Shown here in pieces: positions 56,772 to 64,000 of a DNA stretch of 64,000 nt. The translations under genes were made by a program, and so were the position numbers. The first letter of the stretch is position 1. The number at the start of each line of letters is the position of its first letter. A model generated the notes under the pieces. The model had not been told where the DNA came from. It worked only from the letters and a program-made list of their open reading frames with translations, and did no database searches. This DNA is from Herbaspirillum chlorophenolicum (lineage in GTDB: Bacteria; Pseudomonadota; Gammaproteobacteria; Burkholderiales; Burkholderiaceae_D): the NCBI RefSeq assembly GCF_001189955.1, contig NZ_LFLT01000001.1, positions 62,001-126,000 on the forward strand, in the 5' to 3' direction.

Positions 56772-57431
56772 TCAGAGGTAGACCAACTCGAAAGTGGCCG
56801 ATCCATTCAGGGGGATTTCATCACCCAGACCTTCGCTGCGGCTGTCGATGACAGGCTGGATGCTCAGCGTGGCGCCCATCTGCTGCATTTTTGCCGGGAT
56901 GCCATGCTCGCCTGCGGCCCAGGTGTAGAGCGTGTTCTGCAGCAGCATGCCATCGGTGCGTGCAGTCCAGGTGCCGCTTGCGGCGTTGCCCGATTCACTC
57001 ATTTGCAGGTTGGGCGCGGCAGCGTTGTCGCGTGGTTCGAAGCGCAGTACATACCCGCCGACCCGCAGGCCTTGTCCGTTCTTTAATCCGAAATAACGTT
57101 CGTCGCGCAGCATGCTGGGTCGGGCCGAAGTCTTGACCATGCCATCGCCTGTCGCCAGCGGGCGGTTATCGACCAGGCGGAACGCCACGCTGGCAGGAAT
57201 GCCGCAAGACACTTGCAGGCCGACCGATTTGGCAGGCAGCAAAGTCAGGGCATGCGCCGAGAGCGTGCTGGACGGGATGGCACCGTAGTCGATCACGCCG
57301 CCCCCGATGAAATTCGGTACACAGGCATTGGGCACGATGCGGCCGGTGACGCGCAATTCCGCCGTCGGCCCGGCAAGGACCGCAGCGGGAACGGCGAGTG
57401 CCCAGAGTGTGTAGAAGATCCGCCTGTCCAT
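56772..57431 (-). CDS. DUF1120 fimbrial subunit 1 (first gene of the operon)
   Basis: 219 residues with a short signal peptide (LWALAVPAAVLA). Core: LRVTGRIVPNACVPNFIGGG, VIDYGAIPSSTLSAHALTLL, SVGLQVSCGIPASVAFRLVD, NGQGLRVGGYVLRFEP and PLNGSATFELVYL. As the promoter-proximal subunit it is a candidate for the main pilin. Its start at 57431 faces the REC-EAL gene at 57682; the 250-bp gap is A/T-rich on the right and would hold both promoters. Confidence 0.82.
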   Translation of the reverse strand: MDRRIFYTLWALAVPAAVLAGPTAELRVTGRIVPNACVPNFIGGGVIDYGAIPSSTLSAHALTLLPAKSVGLQVSCGIPASVAFRLVDNRPLATGDGMVKTSARPSMLRDERYFGLKNGQGLRVGGYVLRFEPRDNAAAPNLQMSESGNAASGTWTARTDGMLLQNTLYTWAAGEHGIPAKMQQMGATLSIQPVIDSRSEGLGDEIPLNGSATFELVYL

Positions 57432-57681
57432 GATCGATGCGATACGTAAAGGTTGGTCCGTTCGATTCTAATTCAGTCCGTCGCCGGAGGTGAGGGAATA
57501 TCGGTGCCTTCATGCGTTTCGCCTCAAGAGGGGAGTGATCTGGATTTCATTGTATTTTCACAATTTCTTTAATTTATTCGGGGGGCATTCCAGACGATTC
57601 TTATTGGAGGCGATGAGCCGCAGGCACAAAATCACAGGTTGGAAAATACCGAAAAACGGCATTGAAACAACCTGAAATATC

Positions 57682-58941
57682 ATGAAATCGATCTCGGATT
57701 TATCCATTCTGATTGTCGAGGATGAGCCGCTGCAAAGGGCGGTTCTGGCCGGCAATCTCAAGCGCATGGGGGCGCAAAAGGTGCTGGAAGCAGCCGACGG
57801 CCAGGAGGCAATCCAGCTCATGGGAATGCATGGCGTGGACCTGATTTTCTGCGACATCGGCATGCCCAACATGGATGGTCCGCAGTTCATCGTCCAGCAT
57901 GTGGAACAGGCTCGTAGCGAGCAAGGGACGCAGCGGCAGTTTCCGATGCTGGTATGGGTGAGCGTGCTTGGCGCGGGCATGCTGGACTCACATATCAGGC
58001 TGGCCAAGAGCGCCGGTTTTACGGTCGTTGAAGCCTTGCCCAAGCCGTTATCCAATATTTCCCTGTGCTATGTGATCGAATTGGCGCTTGCCTTGAGCAA
58101 GCCGCGCCGCCAGCGGCGTCCAGGCGCGGATGACGCATTGCGCAACATCACCGATGACGATTTGCTCAGGGCCATTTGCGATGTCGATGAATTCGATGTG
58201 TGGTATTGCCCGCAGGTTTCTCCTGAAAGCTTGCGTACGGTTGCGGCCGCGGCCGAGGTGCGCTGGAACCATCCCAGGTTCCGCAAATTGCGCCCGGAGC
58301 AATTCATGGCGCTGATCGAACAGCAGGGGCTGGGATTGGTATTGTTTTACCGCACCGTCAATCACGTGCTGCGGGTGCAGCAAAAACTGAAGGCCTACGG
58401 CCATTGTTTGCCGTTCAGCATCAAGGCCTCCGCCCAGACGCTGCAGACACCGGAAATTGTGGACTATCTCGCCGACCGGGTGAGGCAGCATCAATTGAGC
58501 CCGGAACAAGTCTCCATCGTTCTCACGGAAAACGGCGCGCCGGTGCGGTCGGTGCATCTGTCGGCTTCGCTCAACCGTTTGCGCATCAAGGGGTTCGGTT
58601 TGGCGCTCAACGGCTTTGGCGCGGGCAGCGCCAATATCAACATGCTTTCCGAGATGCCGTTCACCGGCATCCATATCGATGGCGGACTTATCGGGCAACT
58701 GTTGCGCCATGAGCCTTCACGCAGCATGGTCGACAGCATCTTCGACATGGGGCGGCGCCTGGGGATGGATGTCGTGGCCTGCGGTGTGGACGATCTGGAA
58801 ACATCCGAGGCCTTGCGTGAAATGGGATGCCAGTTGATGCAGGGCGGTGTTGCGCCGCCGCTGAAGGCATCCGAGTTCCTGCATGCCGTGCGCCGCGGCA
58901 CGGAAGCACCGTCTTGCGATTCGGCGCAAGTGCCTGCCTGA
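57682..58941 (+). CDS. response regulator with degenerate EAL domain (RocR-like)
   Basis: 419 residues. REC domain 1-135 with phospho-acceptor D58 (LIFCDIGMPNMDG). The EAL domain follows, but its catalytic residues are lost: the EALLRW motif reads AAEVRWNHP (Glu to Ala), DDFGTG reads NGFGAG (both Asp gone), KID reads HIDGG, and AEGVE reads ACGVDD. It should bind neither two metals nor cleave c-di-GMP, and may be a c-di-GMP sensor or pure protein-interaction module. Divergent from the fimbrial operon and followed by a NarL-type regulator and a REC-Hpt protein. Confidence 0.82.
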   Translation: MKSISDLSILIVEDEPLQRAVLAGNLKRMGAQKVLEAADGQEAIQLMGMHGVDLIFCDIGMPNMDGPQFIVQHVEQARSEQGTQRQFPMLVWVSVLGAGMLDSHIRLAKSAGFTVVEALPKPLSNISLCYVIELALALSKPRRQRRPGADDALRNITDDDLLRAICDVDEFDVWYCPQVSPESLRTVAAAAEVRWNHPRFRKLRPEQFMALIEQQGLGLVLFYRTVNHVLRVQQKLKAYGHCLPFSIKASAQTLQTPEIVDYLADRVRQHQLSPEQVSIVLTENGAPVRSVHLSASLNRLRIKGFGLALNGFGAGSANINMLSEMPFTGIHIDGGLIGQLLRHEPSRSMVDSIFDMGRRLGMDVVACGVDDLETSEALREMGCQLMQGGVAPPLKASEFLHAVRRGTEAPSCDSAQVPA

Positions 58942-58954
58942 AGCGGAGGAAATC

Positions 58955-59122
58955 ATGGCCCTATTCGTTCGTTTGACACGAGGCGCTATTGATACACTTG
59001 GAAAAAAGACTGGCCGCGACCATTCGGTTTTCGGCACATGGGACGGCGTTCGCCATCATGGGGAGAGGCGAGGCCGGGACGCCGCGGCCCTTGGGGCCAT
59101 CAGCCAAAAAAGGAATCCATGA
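58955..59122 (+). CDS. possible small protein in the signalling cluster
   Basis: A 55-residue frame starting at 58955 with a strong ribosome site GGAGGAAATC. MALFVRLTRGAIDTLGKKTG, then a basic tail. It overlaps the start of the next gene by 4 bases (ATGA at 59119), as coupled genes do. No family is recognised, and the basic composition could be chance. It otherwise would leave a 177-bp gap. Confidence 0.35.
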   Translation: MALFVRLTRGAIDTLGKKTGRDHSVFGTWDGVRHHGERRGRDAAALGAISQKRNP

Positions 59123-59814
59123 TGACATGGTCATCTGCATCGACGGTCCGCATTGCCTTGCTGGACGATCACGCAGTGGTCCGCTACGGACTGGCGGGAC
59201 GTTTGTCCGAAGAGCCGGATTTTCAGATCGTGGGGACGTTTGCGACCAGCAAGGAAATGATGGTGGCCTTGCGCACTGCGCCGGCCGATCTGCTGGTCAT
59301 CGATTATTCGCTGGGGGCCAATGATATTGACGGCCTGAACCTGATTCGTGCATTGCGGGTGCGTTTTCCCGACAGCAAGATCCTGGTCTCTTCCTCACAT
59401 TACAACCCGGCCACGGTCGCCTTGGCCATGAAGGCCGGCGCCCGTGGTTTTGTCGGTAAGTCGCAGGAACTCTCGGAGCTGATCCAGGCGATACGTACCG
59501 TTTCTCTTGGCCGTGTCCATCTGAATAACAACATGGCCGCCGAATTGTCATCGATGCTTTCCGCCGAACCGGGGACGGGCGCCCGGGAAGGCGAGGTGAT
59601 GTCGGATTCACTCTCCGAGAATTCGGAATTGTCGCCGCGTGAACGCGAAGTGCTGCGCTGTTGCCTGGATGGCATGACCGTGACCCAGATAGCGGAAAAA
59701 TTCGCGCGCAGCGTCAAGACCATCAGTGGCCAGAAGCAATCGGCATTTCGCAAGCTTGGCGTTCGCAACGATAGCGAGCTGTTCAAGATTCAGCATCAGT
59801 TGGAAGACCTTTGA
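59119..59814 (+). CDS. NarL/LuxR-type response regulator (RocA1-like)
   Basis: 231 residues; the ATG at 59119 has AAAAAAGGAATCC upstream. REC domain with DDH at 16-18 and phospho-acceptor D62 (LVIDYSLG), Lys in GFVGKSQ, then a linker and a LuxR-type HTH (LSPREREVLRCCLDGMTVTQ, IAEKFARSVKTISGQKQSAF). The layout is that of RcsB/BvgA/EvgA/RocA1 proteins, which control surface structures. It is a natural candidate to activate the adjacent fimbrial operon. Confidence 0.88.
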   Translation: MMTWSSASTVRIALLDDHAVVRYGLAGRLSEEPDFQIVGTFATSKEMMVALRTAPADLLVIDYSLGANDIDGLNLIRALRVRFPDSKILVSSSHYNPATVALAMKAGARGFVGKSQELSELIQAIRTVSLGRVHLNNNMAAELSSMLSAEPGTGAREGEVMSDSLSENSELSPREREVLRCCLDGMTVTQIAEKFARSVKTISGQKQSAFRKLGVRNDSELFKIQHQLEDL

Positions 59815-59847
59815 GACCGAGAGACTGAGATAAGGACGGATCGACAA

Positions 59848-60534
59848 ATGAGCGAAAAAGGACCTTCGATTCTGGTGGTCGACGATTCGGCGACCAGCCG
59901 CATGGTGATCGAAAAGCAGTTGCGCAAGTTCGGCTGCAGCGTGGCCGGCGCCGAAGACGGCAGGTCCGCGCTGGCTGCCATACAGGCGCAGCGTTATGAC
60001 CTGGTGCTGCTCGATTGCTACATGCCGGACATGAACGGCTACGAAGTGGCGCGCCGGGTGCGCGCGGCGGAAGAGAGCAATCCGGATGCGGGTTATACCC
60101 CGCTGATCGGCATCTCGGCCGAGGCCGACGCAGCCCATGTGCAACTGTGCCTGGAAAGCGGCATGGACGGCATTCTGGGCAAGCCGTTGCCGATCGAAGA
60201 GTTCAAGAAAATGCTGTCGCTGTGGTGCGATTACGATGTGGACGAACAGGCCCCCGGCGCGCCGCCGGTGGATGCCCAGTCGGTCGACCTGGAGGCTTTG
60301 TTCCGGACAACCTCGCTACAGGATCTGGCGGCAATGCGTGTGGCCCATGCTGCGTCCGACATCGAAGCCGTCAAGTGCCTCGCGCATCGGATGAAAGGCG
60401 CGGCGCTGACGATGAACCGGGAGGGGATTGTCGTGACGCTCGAGCGCATTGAAGATGCAACGCGCAACGGCGCTGCCGGCTTTGCCGCCATCGTTGCGCT
60501 GATGGCGGAGCTGGATGCTCCTTTGGGAGCCTGA
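59848..60534 (+). CDS. REC-Hpt phosphorelay protein
   Basis: 228 residues. REC domain with DD at 12-13, D56 (LVLLDCYMPDMNGYE) and K112 (LGKPLPIEEF), a linker of about 30 residues, then an Hpt domain with phospho-His H180 in CLAHRMKGAAL. It has no kinase domain: it looks like the cytoplasmic tail of an unorthodox BvgS/EvgS/RocS1-type sensor split off as its own gene. It can carry phosphate from a kinase to the NarL-type regulator. No sensor kinase gene is present in the window. 33 bp after the regulator gene; a terminator follows. Confidence 0.87.
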   Translation: MSEKGPSILVVDDSATSRMVIEKQLRKFGCSVAGAEDGRSALAAIQAQRYDLVLLDCYMPDMNGYEVARRVRAAEESNPDAGYTPLIGISAEADAAHVQLCLESGMDGILGKPLPIEEFKKMLSLWCDYDVDEQAPGAPPVDAQSVDLEALFRTTSLQDLAAMRVAHAASDIEAVKCLAHRMKGAALTMNREGIVVTLERIEDATRNGAAGFAAIVALMAELDAPLGA

Positions 60535-60591
60535 TCGGCAAGGCCGATATTGCCGCGTCGGGAAATCTTATAAATAAAATGTGAAGCACGC

Positions 60592-60620
60592 AAAAAAGCC
60601 CGGCATGACCCGGGCTTTTT
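60592..60620 (+). terminator. terminator of the signalling cluster
   Basis: GCCCGG (60598-60603) pairs with CCGGGC (60110 offset: 60610-60615) around a short loop, with A-run before and TTTTT after. It can serve both the REC-Hpt gene and the converging rhodanese gene. Confidence 0.85.
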
Positions 60621-60663
60621 CATATGCGGGCCGCGATCGTGCCGCAGGCCGCCGATGGGCGCT

Positions 60664-61125
60664 TCAGGCACCTGTCCAGGGCAGGCCGGCCTTGCACCAT
60701 CCTTCCACCGTCTTGCGGTGCCCGGCCGCATCTTTGTTGCCTTCGAATCCTTCGACGATGTCGAAGCAATTGCGATAGCCGTTTTCTGTTGCCAGTTTGG
60801 CGGCATGCCTGGAACGAACCCCGGAGCGGCACAGGAACAGCAGTACCTCGTCCGGACCGGCGGCTTCCTTCAACTGCTCGAGGAATTGCGGATTGGGTTT
60901 GCCTTCAGGGTACAAATTCCATTGAACGAACAAGTGTTGCTCAGCGGGAATGTGCACTACCCCGACCCAGTCACGTTCGGCCTTGGTCCGCACATCCACC
61001 AGCTTGATAGCAGGATTGCCCTGAATCAGGGCAAAGGCTTCCTGGGGAGTGACGGCCCCGCGGTAGGGAAGTTGGCCATCCTGGGCACGCTGGCTTGCAG
61101 TGGTGAGGATCAGTTCTTGAGTCAT
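60664..61125 (-). CDS. rhodanese-like sulfurtransferase
   Basis: 153 residues, single domain. The active Cys is C99 in LFLCRSGVRSRHAA, the six-residue loop CRSGVRS. VTPQEAFALIQGNPAIKLVD and VRTKAERDWVGVVHIPAEQH are usual. The C-terminal VEGFEGNKDAAGHRKTVEGW with a late Cys resembles PspE/GlpE-like or betaproteobacterial thiosulfate sulfurtransferases. Substrate not clear. It is convergent with the signalling cluster. Confidence 0.85.
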   Translation of the reverse strand: MTQELILTTASQRAQDGQLPYRGAVTPQEAFALIQGNPAIKLVDVRTKAERDWVGVVHIPAEQHLFVQWNLYPEGKPNPQFLEQLKEAAGPDEVLLFLCRSGVRSRHAAKLATENGYRNCFDIVEGFEGNKDAAGHRKTVEGWCKAGLPWTGA

Positions 61126-61231
61126 CGATGTCTCGCAGGGGCTGCTTTGGTTGGAAATTGCTAAAAATTATAAATAAATTGGAACGATTAATTCTTTTGG
61201 AGCAGGGAATGCATCGATAATTTGCGCGAAT

Positions 61232-61316
61232 GCACTTTTAAAGTGCGCATTCTGAATCTGGTGCACCAAAATGGTATTTGTTGGTGCAATTTCTCCAAAG
61301 TGCACTAAAATAATGC
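61232..61316 (+). promoter_or_regulatory. NtrC-binding enhancer sites upstream of glnA
   Basis: Three GCAC-N7-GTGC-type sites. 61232-61246 is perfect (GCAC TTTTAAA GTGC). 61302-61316 reads GCAC TAAAATA ATGC (one mismatch). 61263-61277 reads GCAC CAAAATG GTAT (two mismatches). They lie about 90-190 bp before the sigma-54 promoter, typical enhancer spacing for phosphorylated NtrC. Confidence 0.75.
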
Positions 61317-61404
61317 ATAAATTCGACCTCCATGCACTGAAGGGAACGGCCGTCCAGCCTGTACTCCCTAAAATATTCCATTATTGCGGCCCCTGAAAGG
61401 GCGG

Positions 61405-61420
61405 TGGCATGGAATCTGCT
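61405..61420 (+). promoter_or_regulatory. sigma-54 promoter of glnA
   Basis: TGGCATGGAATCTGCT at 61405-61420 carries GG (61406-61407) and GC (61418-61419) ten bases apart, as in TGGCAC-N5-TTGCA. The transcript would start near 61431, about 100 bases before the glnA ATG. Confidence 0.8.
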
Positions 61421-61533
61421 ATCATCCACGCCTGAGTTCCGGCGCAAGACCGTTGTATCAAATGCAAAGATCCAGTCGCAGAAAACGGCTCACCCCCCAA
61501 ATTTATACTACTTCCTCGTTTTAGGAGATTCGC

Positions 61534-62949
61534 ATGGCAAGGACGGCCGCAGAGGTTTTGAAGATGGTGAAGGACAACGAAGTCAAGTTTGTTGACTTCC
61601 GTTTCGCGGACACCCGTGGCAAGGAACAGCACGTTTCCGTGCCTGTTTCGCATTTCGACATCGACAAGTTCGAATCCGGTCACGCCTTCGACGGTTCGTC
61701 GATCGCAGGCTGGAAGGGTATCGAAGCCTCCGACATGCTGCTGATTCCGGACCCGAACACCGCCAACATCGACCCGTTCATGGAAGAAACCACACTGTTC
61801 ATGCAGTGTGACGTGATCGAGCCGTCCGACGGCAAGGGCTACGACCGCGACCCGCGTTCCATCGCCAAGCGCGCTGAAGCCTACCTGAAGTCCTCCGGCC
61901 TGGGCGACACCGCCTACTTCGGTCCGGAACCAGAATTCTTCATCTTCGACGGCGTGCGCTGGGGCGCAGACATGTCCGGTTCCTTCGTCAAGATCGATTC
62001 CGAAGAAGCTTCCTGGAGCACCGGCGCCAAGATCGAAGGCGGCAACTCCGGCCACCGTCCGACCGTCAAGGGCGGCTACTTCCCGGTTCCCCCGGTCGAC
62101 AGCTTCCAGGACATGCGTTCGGAAATGTGCCTGATCCTGGAATCCCTGGGCATCCCTGTTGAAGTGCATCACCACGAAGTCGCCGGCGCCGGCCAAAACG
62201 AAATCGGCACCAAGTTCTCGACGCTGGTCGAGCGCGCCGACTGGACCCAGAACCTGAAGTACGTGGTCTGGAATGTTGCGCACACCTACGGCAAGACCGC
62301 GACCTTCATGCCTAAGCCGCTGGTCGGCGACAACGGCTCCGGCATGCACGTTCACCAGTCGATCTGGAAAGATGGCAAGAACCTGTTCGCAGGCGACGGC
62401 TATGCCGGTCTGTCCGAAACAGCGCTGTTCTACATCGGCGGCATCATCAAGCACGCCAAGGCGCTCAACGCGATCACCAACCCCGGCACCAACTCGTACA
62501 AGCGTCTGGTTCCAGGCTTTGAAGCACCGGTCAAGCTGGCCTACTCGGCACGCAACCGTTCGGCATCGATCCGTATTCCGCACGTGGCCAATCCTAAGGG
62601 CCGCCGTATCGAAACCCGTTTCCCGGATCCGCTGGCCAACCCGTACCTGTGCTTCGCTGCATTGCTGATGGCAGGCCTGGACGGCGTGCAAAACAAGATC
62701 CATCCGGGCGAAGCCGCGACCAAGGACCTGTACCACCTGCCGCCGGAAGAAGACAAGCTGATCCCGACCGTCTGTGCGTCGCTGGAAGAAGCGCTGGACC
62801 ACCTGGACAAGGATCGCGAGTTCCTGACCCGCGGTGGCGTCTTTACCGACAGCATGATCGATGCCTATCTGGAACTGAAGGGTCAGGAAGTTCAACGCTA
62901 CCGCATGACCACTCATCCGATCGAATTCGATATGTACTACTCGCTGTAA
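61534..62949 (+). CDS. glnA: glutamine synthetase type I
   Basis: 471 residues; ATG at 61534 after TTAGGAGA. All signatures: [36 protein letters not shown], the ATP/glutamate site [45 protein letters not shown], and the adenylylation site Tyr in [10 protein letters not shown] (about residue 400). It makes glutamine from glutamate and ammonia. Regulated by NtrC/sigma-54 at the sites upstream and by adenylylation of that Tyr. Confidence 0.98.
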   Translation: MARTAAEVLKMVKDNEVKFVDFRFADTRGKEQHVSVPVSHFDIDKFESGHAFDGSSIAGWKGIEASDMLLIPDPNTANIDPFMEETTLFMQCDVIEPSDGKGYDRDPRSIAKRAEAYLKSSGLGDTAYFGPEPEFFIFDGVRWGADMSGSFVKIDSEEASWSTGAKIEGGNSGHRPTVKGGYFPVPPVDSFQDMRSEMCLILESLGIPVEVHHHEVAGAGQNEIGTKFSTLVERADWTQNLKYVVWNVAHTYGKTATFMPKPLVGDNGSGMHVHQSIWKDGKNLFAGDGYAGLSETALFYIGGIIKHAKALNAITNPGTNSYKRLVPGFEAPVKLAYSARNRSASIRIPHVANPKGRRIETRFPDPLANPYLCFAALLMAGLDGVQNKIHPGEAATKDLYHLPPEEDKLIPTVCASLEEALDHLDKDREFLTRGGVFTDSMIDAYLELKGQEVQRYRMTTHPIEFDMYYSL

Positions 62950-62965
62950 TCGAAGACGGGTACTC

Positions 62966-63000
62966 AAAAAAAGGGGAAGCTTGCTTCCCCTTTTTGTTTG
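62966..63000 (+). terminator. terminator after glnA
   Basis: An A-rich stem ending GGGGAAGC (to 62980) pairs with GCTTCCCC (62983-62990), followed by TTTTTGTTTG. It separates glnA from the DUF4124 and ntrB genes, so their expression needs read-through or another promoter. Confidence 0.9.
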
Positions 63001-63060
63001 TACGCAGCCGGAGCGCTTGCCGTCTTGTCATAAGGCGGTGGATGTTTTCCGGAGGATGCG

Positions 63061-63498
63061 ATGAGGCACTGGTGTAGTTTGGGATGGGCGGCGGCACTGC
63101 TGGCCGGCGCGGCGGCGGGCCATGCTGCCGACATGTATGTCTGCACCGGCAGCGGCGGCGTCGAATACCGCGATGACGCGCGTGCGGCGAACTGCCGCAA
63201 GGGTGTACTGGCGCCGGTAGGCGCGGTCAGTGGAGATGGCGTCGGCAAAGGGCGGCAGGATGTGCCGCCGGCAGTGCCAATTGCCGAAGAGCGTTCGAAC
63301 ACGGATGTGCGCGAACGCCTGGCGGCCGAACGCAAAAAACTCGGCGAGCTCCGGCGCGAATACAACGGCGGCGAACCGGAGCGCCGCGGCGGCGAGCGCA
63401 ATTACGCCCGATACCAGTCGCGCACCGCGGCCTTGAAGGATGCGATCAGCCAAAGCGAGGCGGCAATCGCCGTATTGGAGCAGGCGCTGCAAGATTGA
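63061..63498 (+). CDS. DUF4124-domain exported protein
   Basis: 145 residues; signal peptide AAALLAGAAAGHA, then a DUF4124-like start (ADMYVCTGSGGVEYRDDARA, with Cys in NCRKG), a linker and a charged helical C-terminus (RERLAAERKKLGELRREYNG onward, likely coiled coil). ATG at 63061 after CCGGAGGATGC. Such genes are often found between glnA and ntrB in beta-proteobacteria. Role unknown. Confidence 0.8.
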   Translation: MRHWCSLGWAAALLAGAAAGHAADMYVCTGSGGVEYRDDARAANCRKGVLAPVGAVSGDGVGKGRQDVPPAVPIAEERSNTDVRERLAAERKKLGELRREYNGGEPERRGGERNYARYQSRTAALKDAISQSEAAIAVLEQALQD

Positions 63499-63586
63499 CG
63501 CATAAAGTGCCGTGGGATGCGGGCTCGCCCGAAACTTGCTAGAGCAGGATCAATAACCAACGATTTCAGGGTCAACGATTATCCGA

Positions 63587-64000
63587 ATGAAGACAAATTT
63601 CCCTTCGCTTGACGGCCTCGACCTGTTGGCTTCGGCGGTGATCATTCTGGATGCCCGGGGCGGCATCGTGTACGCCAACGCTGCGGCAGAGAACCTGCTG
63701 GAAAGTTCATTCAAGGTCCTGTCGCAGCAGAAGCTCTCGGAGCTGTTCCTCAACGGCACGGAGCTATCCGCGCTGTTCTCCCAGGCCATCGAACACCAGT
63801 TTGCCGACAAGCGCCTGGACCTGGTGCTGGAACGCGCCAACCGCGAGCCCTTGCAGGTGCATACCATCGTCACGCCGCTGGACAACCCGGACATGCCGGT
63901 GCTGCTCGAGTTGCGGGAGAACGTGCAGCAACTGAAGCTGGACCGCGAAGAGCGCATGTTCGACCAGAGCCAGGCCAACAAGGAACTGATCCGCAACCTG
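63587..64000 (+). CDS. ntrB: nitrogen regulation sensor kinase NtrB (N-terminal part)
   Basis: 138 residues seen; the gene runs off the right edge. MKTNFPSLDGLDLLASAVIILDARGGIVYANAAAENLLE begins a PAS domain of the GlnL/NtrB type, continuing SFKVLSQQKLSELFLNGTEL and ending with REERMFDQSQANKELIRNL, just before the kinase His box. The position after glnA and DUF4124 is standard. It phosphorylates NtrC, which acts on the sites at 61232-61316. Confidence 0.92.
   Translation, partial: MKTNFPSLDGLDLLASAVIILDARGGIVYANAAAENLLESSFKVLSQQKLSELFLNGTELSALFSQAIEHQFADKRLDLVLERANREPLQVHTIVTPLDNPDMPVLLELRENVQQLKLDREERMFDQSQANKELIRNL

Noticed and set aside
61381-62967. Reverse frame of about 528 codons opposite glnA
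   Set aside because: Shadow of glnA; low-complexity Val/Gly/Arg product.

Overview
The window reads as a high-GC betaproteobacterial chromosome. The isc operon layout, the type I glnA-DUF4124-ntrB block, the KdgD/GarD hexarate genes and overall protein character point to the Oxalobacteraceae, most like Herbaspirillum. That placement is inference from family resemblance, not from a marker search. No phage, plasmid, transposase or CRISPR array was seen.

Layout. 1-8574: end of a divergent LysR gene, then a five-gene peptide-type ABC importer followed by two M20-family hydrolases (import, then cytoplasmic hydrolysis). 8575-11437: a gene-poor stretch with two candidate small RNAs, a small membrane protein, a DUF2026 gene, a G-rich repeat tract, three diverged copies of a repeat carrying paired DnaA-box-like sequences, and a perfect 26-bp palindrome. 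11438-17943: two divergent zinc-acquisition units facing each other across a pair of inverted-repeat operators: a zrg-type set (DUF2796, LolD-like ATPase, FtsX-like permease, DUF3299) and an ABC zinc importer (small membrane protein, ATPase, permease, binding protein). 18070-24367: a quinol-type monooxygenase, a LysR regulator, a small protein and two chemoreceptors. 24380-28954: a divergent uracil-DNA-glycosylase-fold protein, uvrB and an aromatic/aspartate aminotransferase. 29077-29446: two identical tRNA-Asn genes.

29640-42121 is a sugar-acid catabolic region: LysR, PdxA2-type dehydrogenase, two MFS anion symporters, galactarate dehydratase (garD), an exported lactonase-fold protein, a chemoreceptor, 5-dehydro-4-deoxyglucarate dehydratase (kdgD) and a FadR-type regulator. 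GarD and KdgD are consecutive steps. A similar operator-like sequence lies upstream of both the GudP-like transporter/garD unit and kdgD, suggesting a regulon of the FadR-type protein. A 160-bp element with 24-bp perfect terminal inverted repeats sits between that operator and kdgD.

42340-48911 is a complete isc operon (iscR-iscS-iscU-iscA-hscB-lysE-hscA-fdx-iscX) with a type-1 IscR site at its promoter and an unexpected LysE-type exporter gene inside it. 48988-51851 is a DUF1501/DUF1800 pair. 52040-57431 is a chaperone-usher fimbrial operon with DUF1120 subunits, next to a divergent three-protein signalling set (REC-degenerate EAL, NarL-type regulator, REC-Hpt) that recalls the Roc control of cup fimbriae in Pseudomonas. 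The window ends with a rhodanese and the nitrogen-regulated glnA-DUF4124-ntrB block, with NtrC and sigma-54 sites upstream of glnA.

Strongest candidates for new biology: the DnaA-box repeat cluster, the pair of candidate small RNAs sharing a GTCTCCTC 5' end, the fimbria/Roc-like module with a dead EAL domain, the glycosylase-fold protein lacking the family-1 catalytic Asp, and the inverted-repeat element in the kdgD leader.
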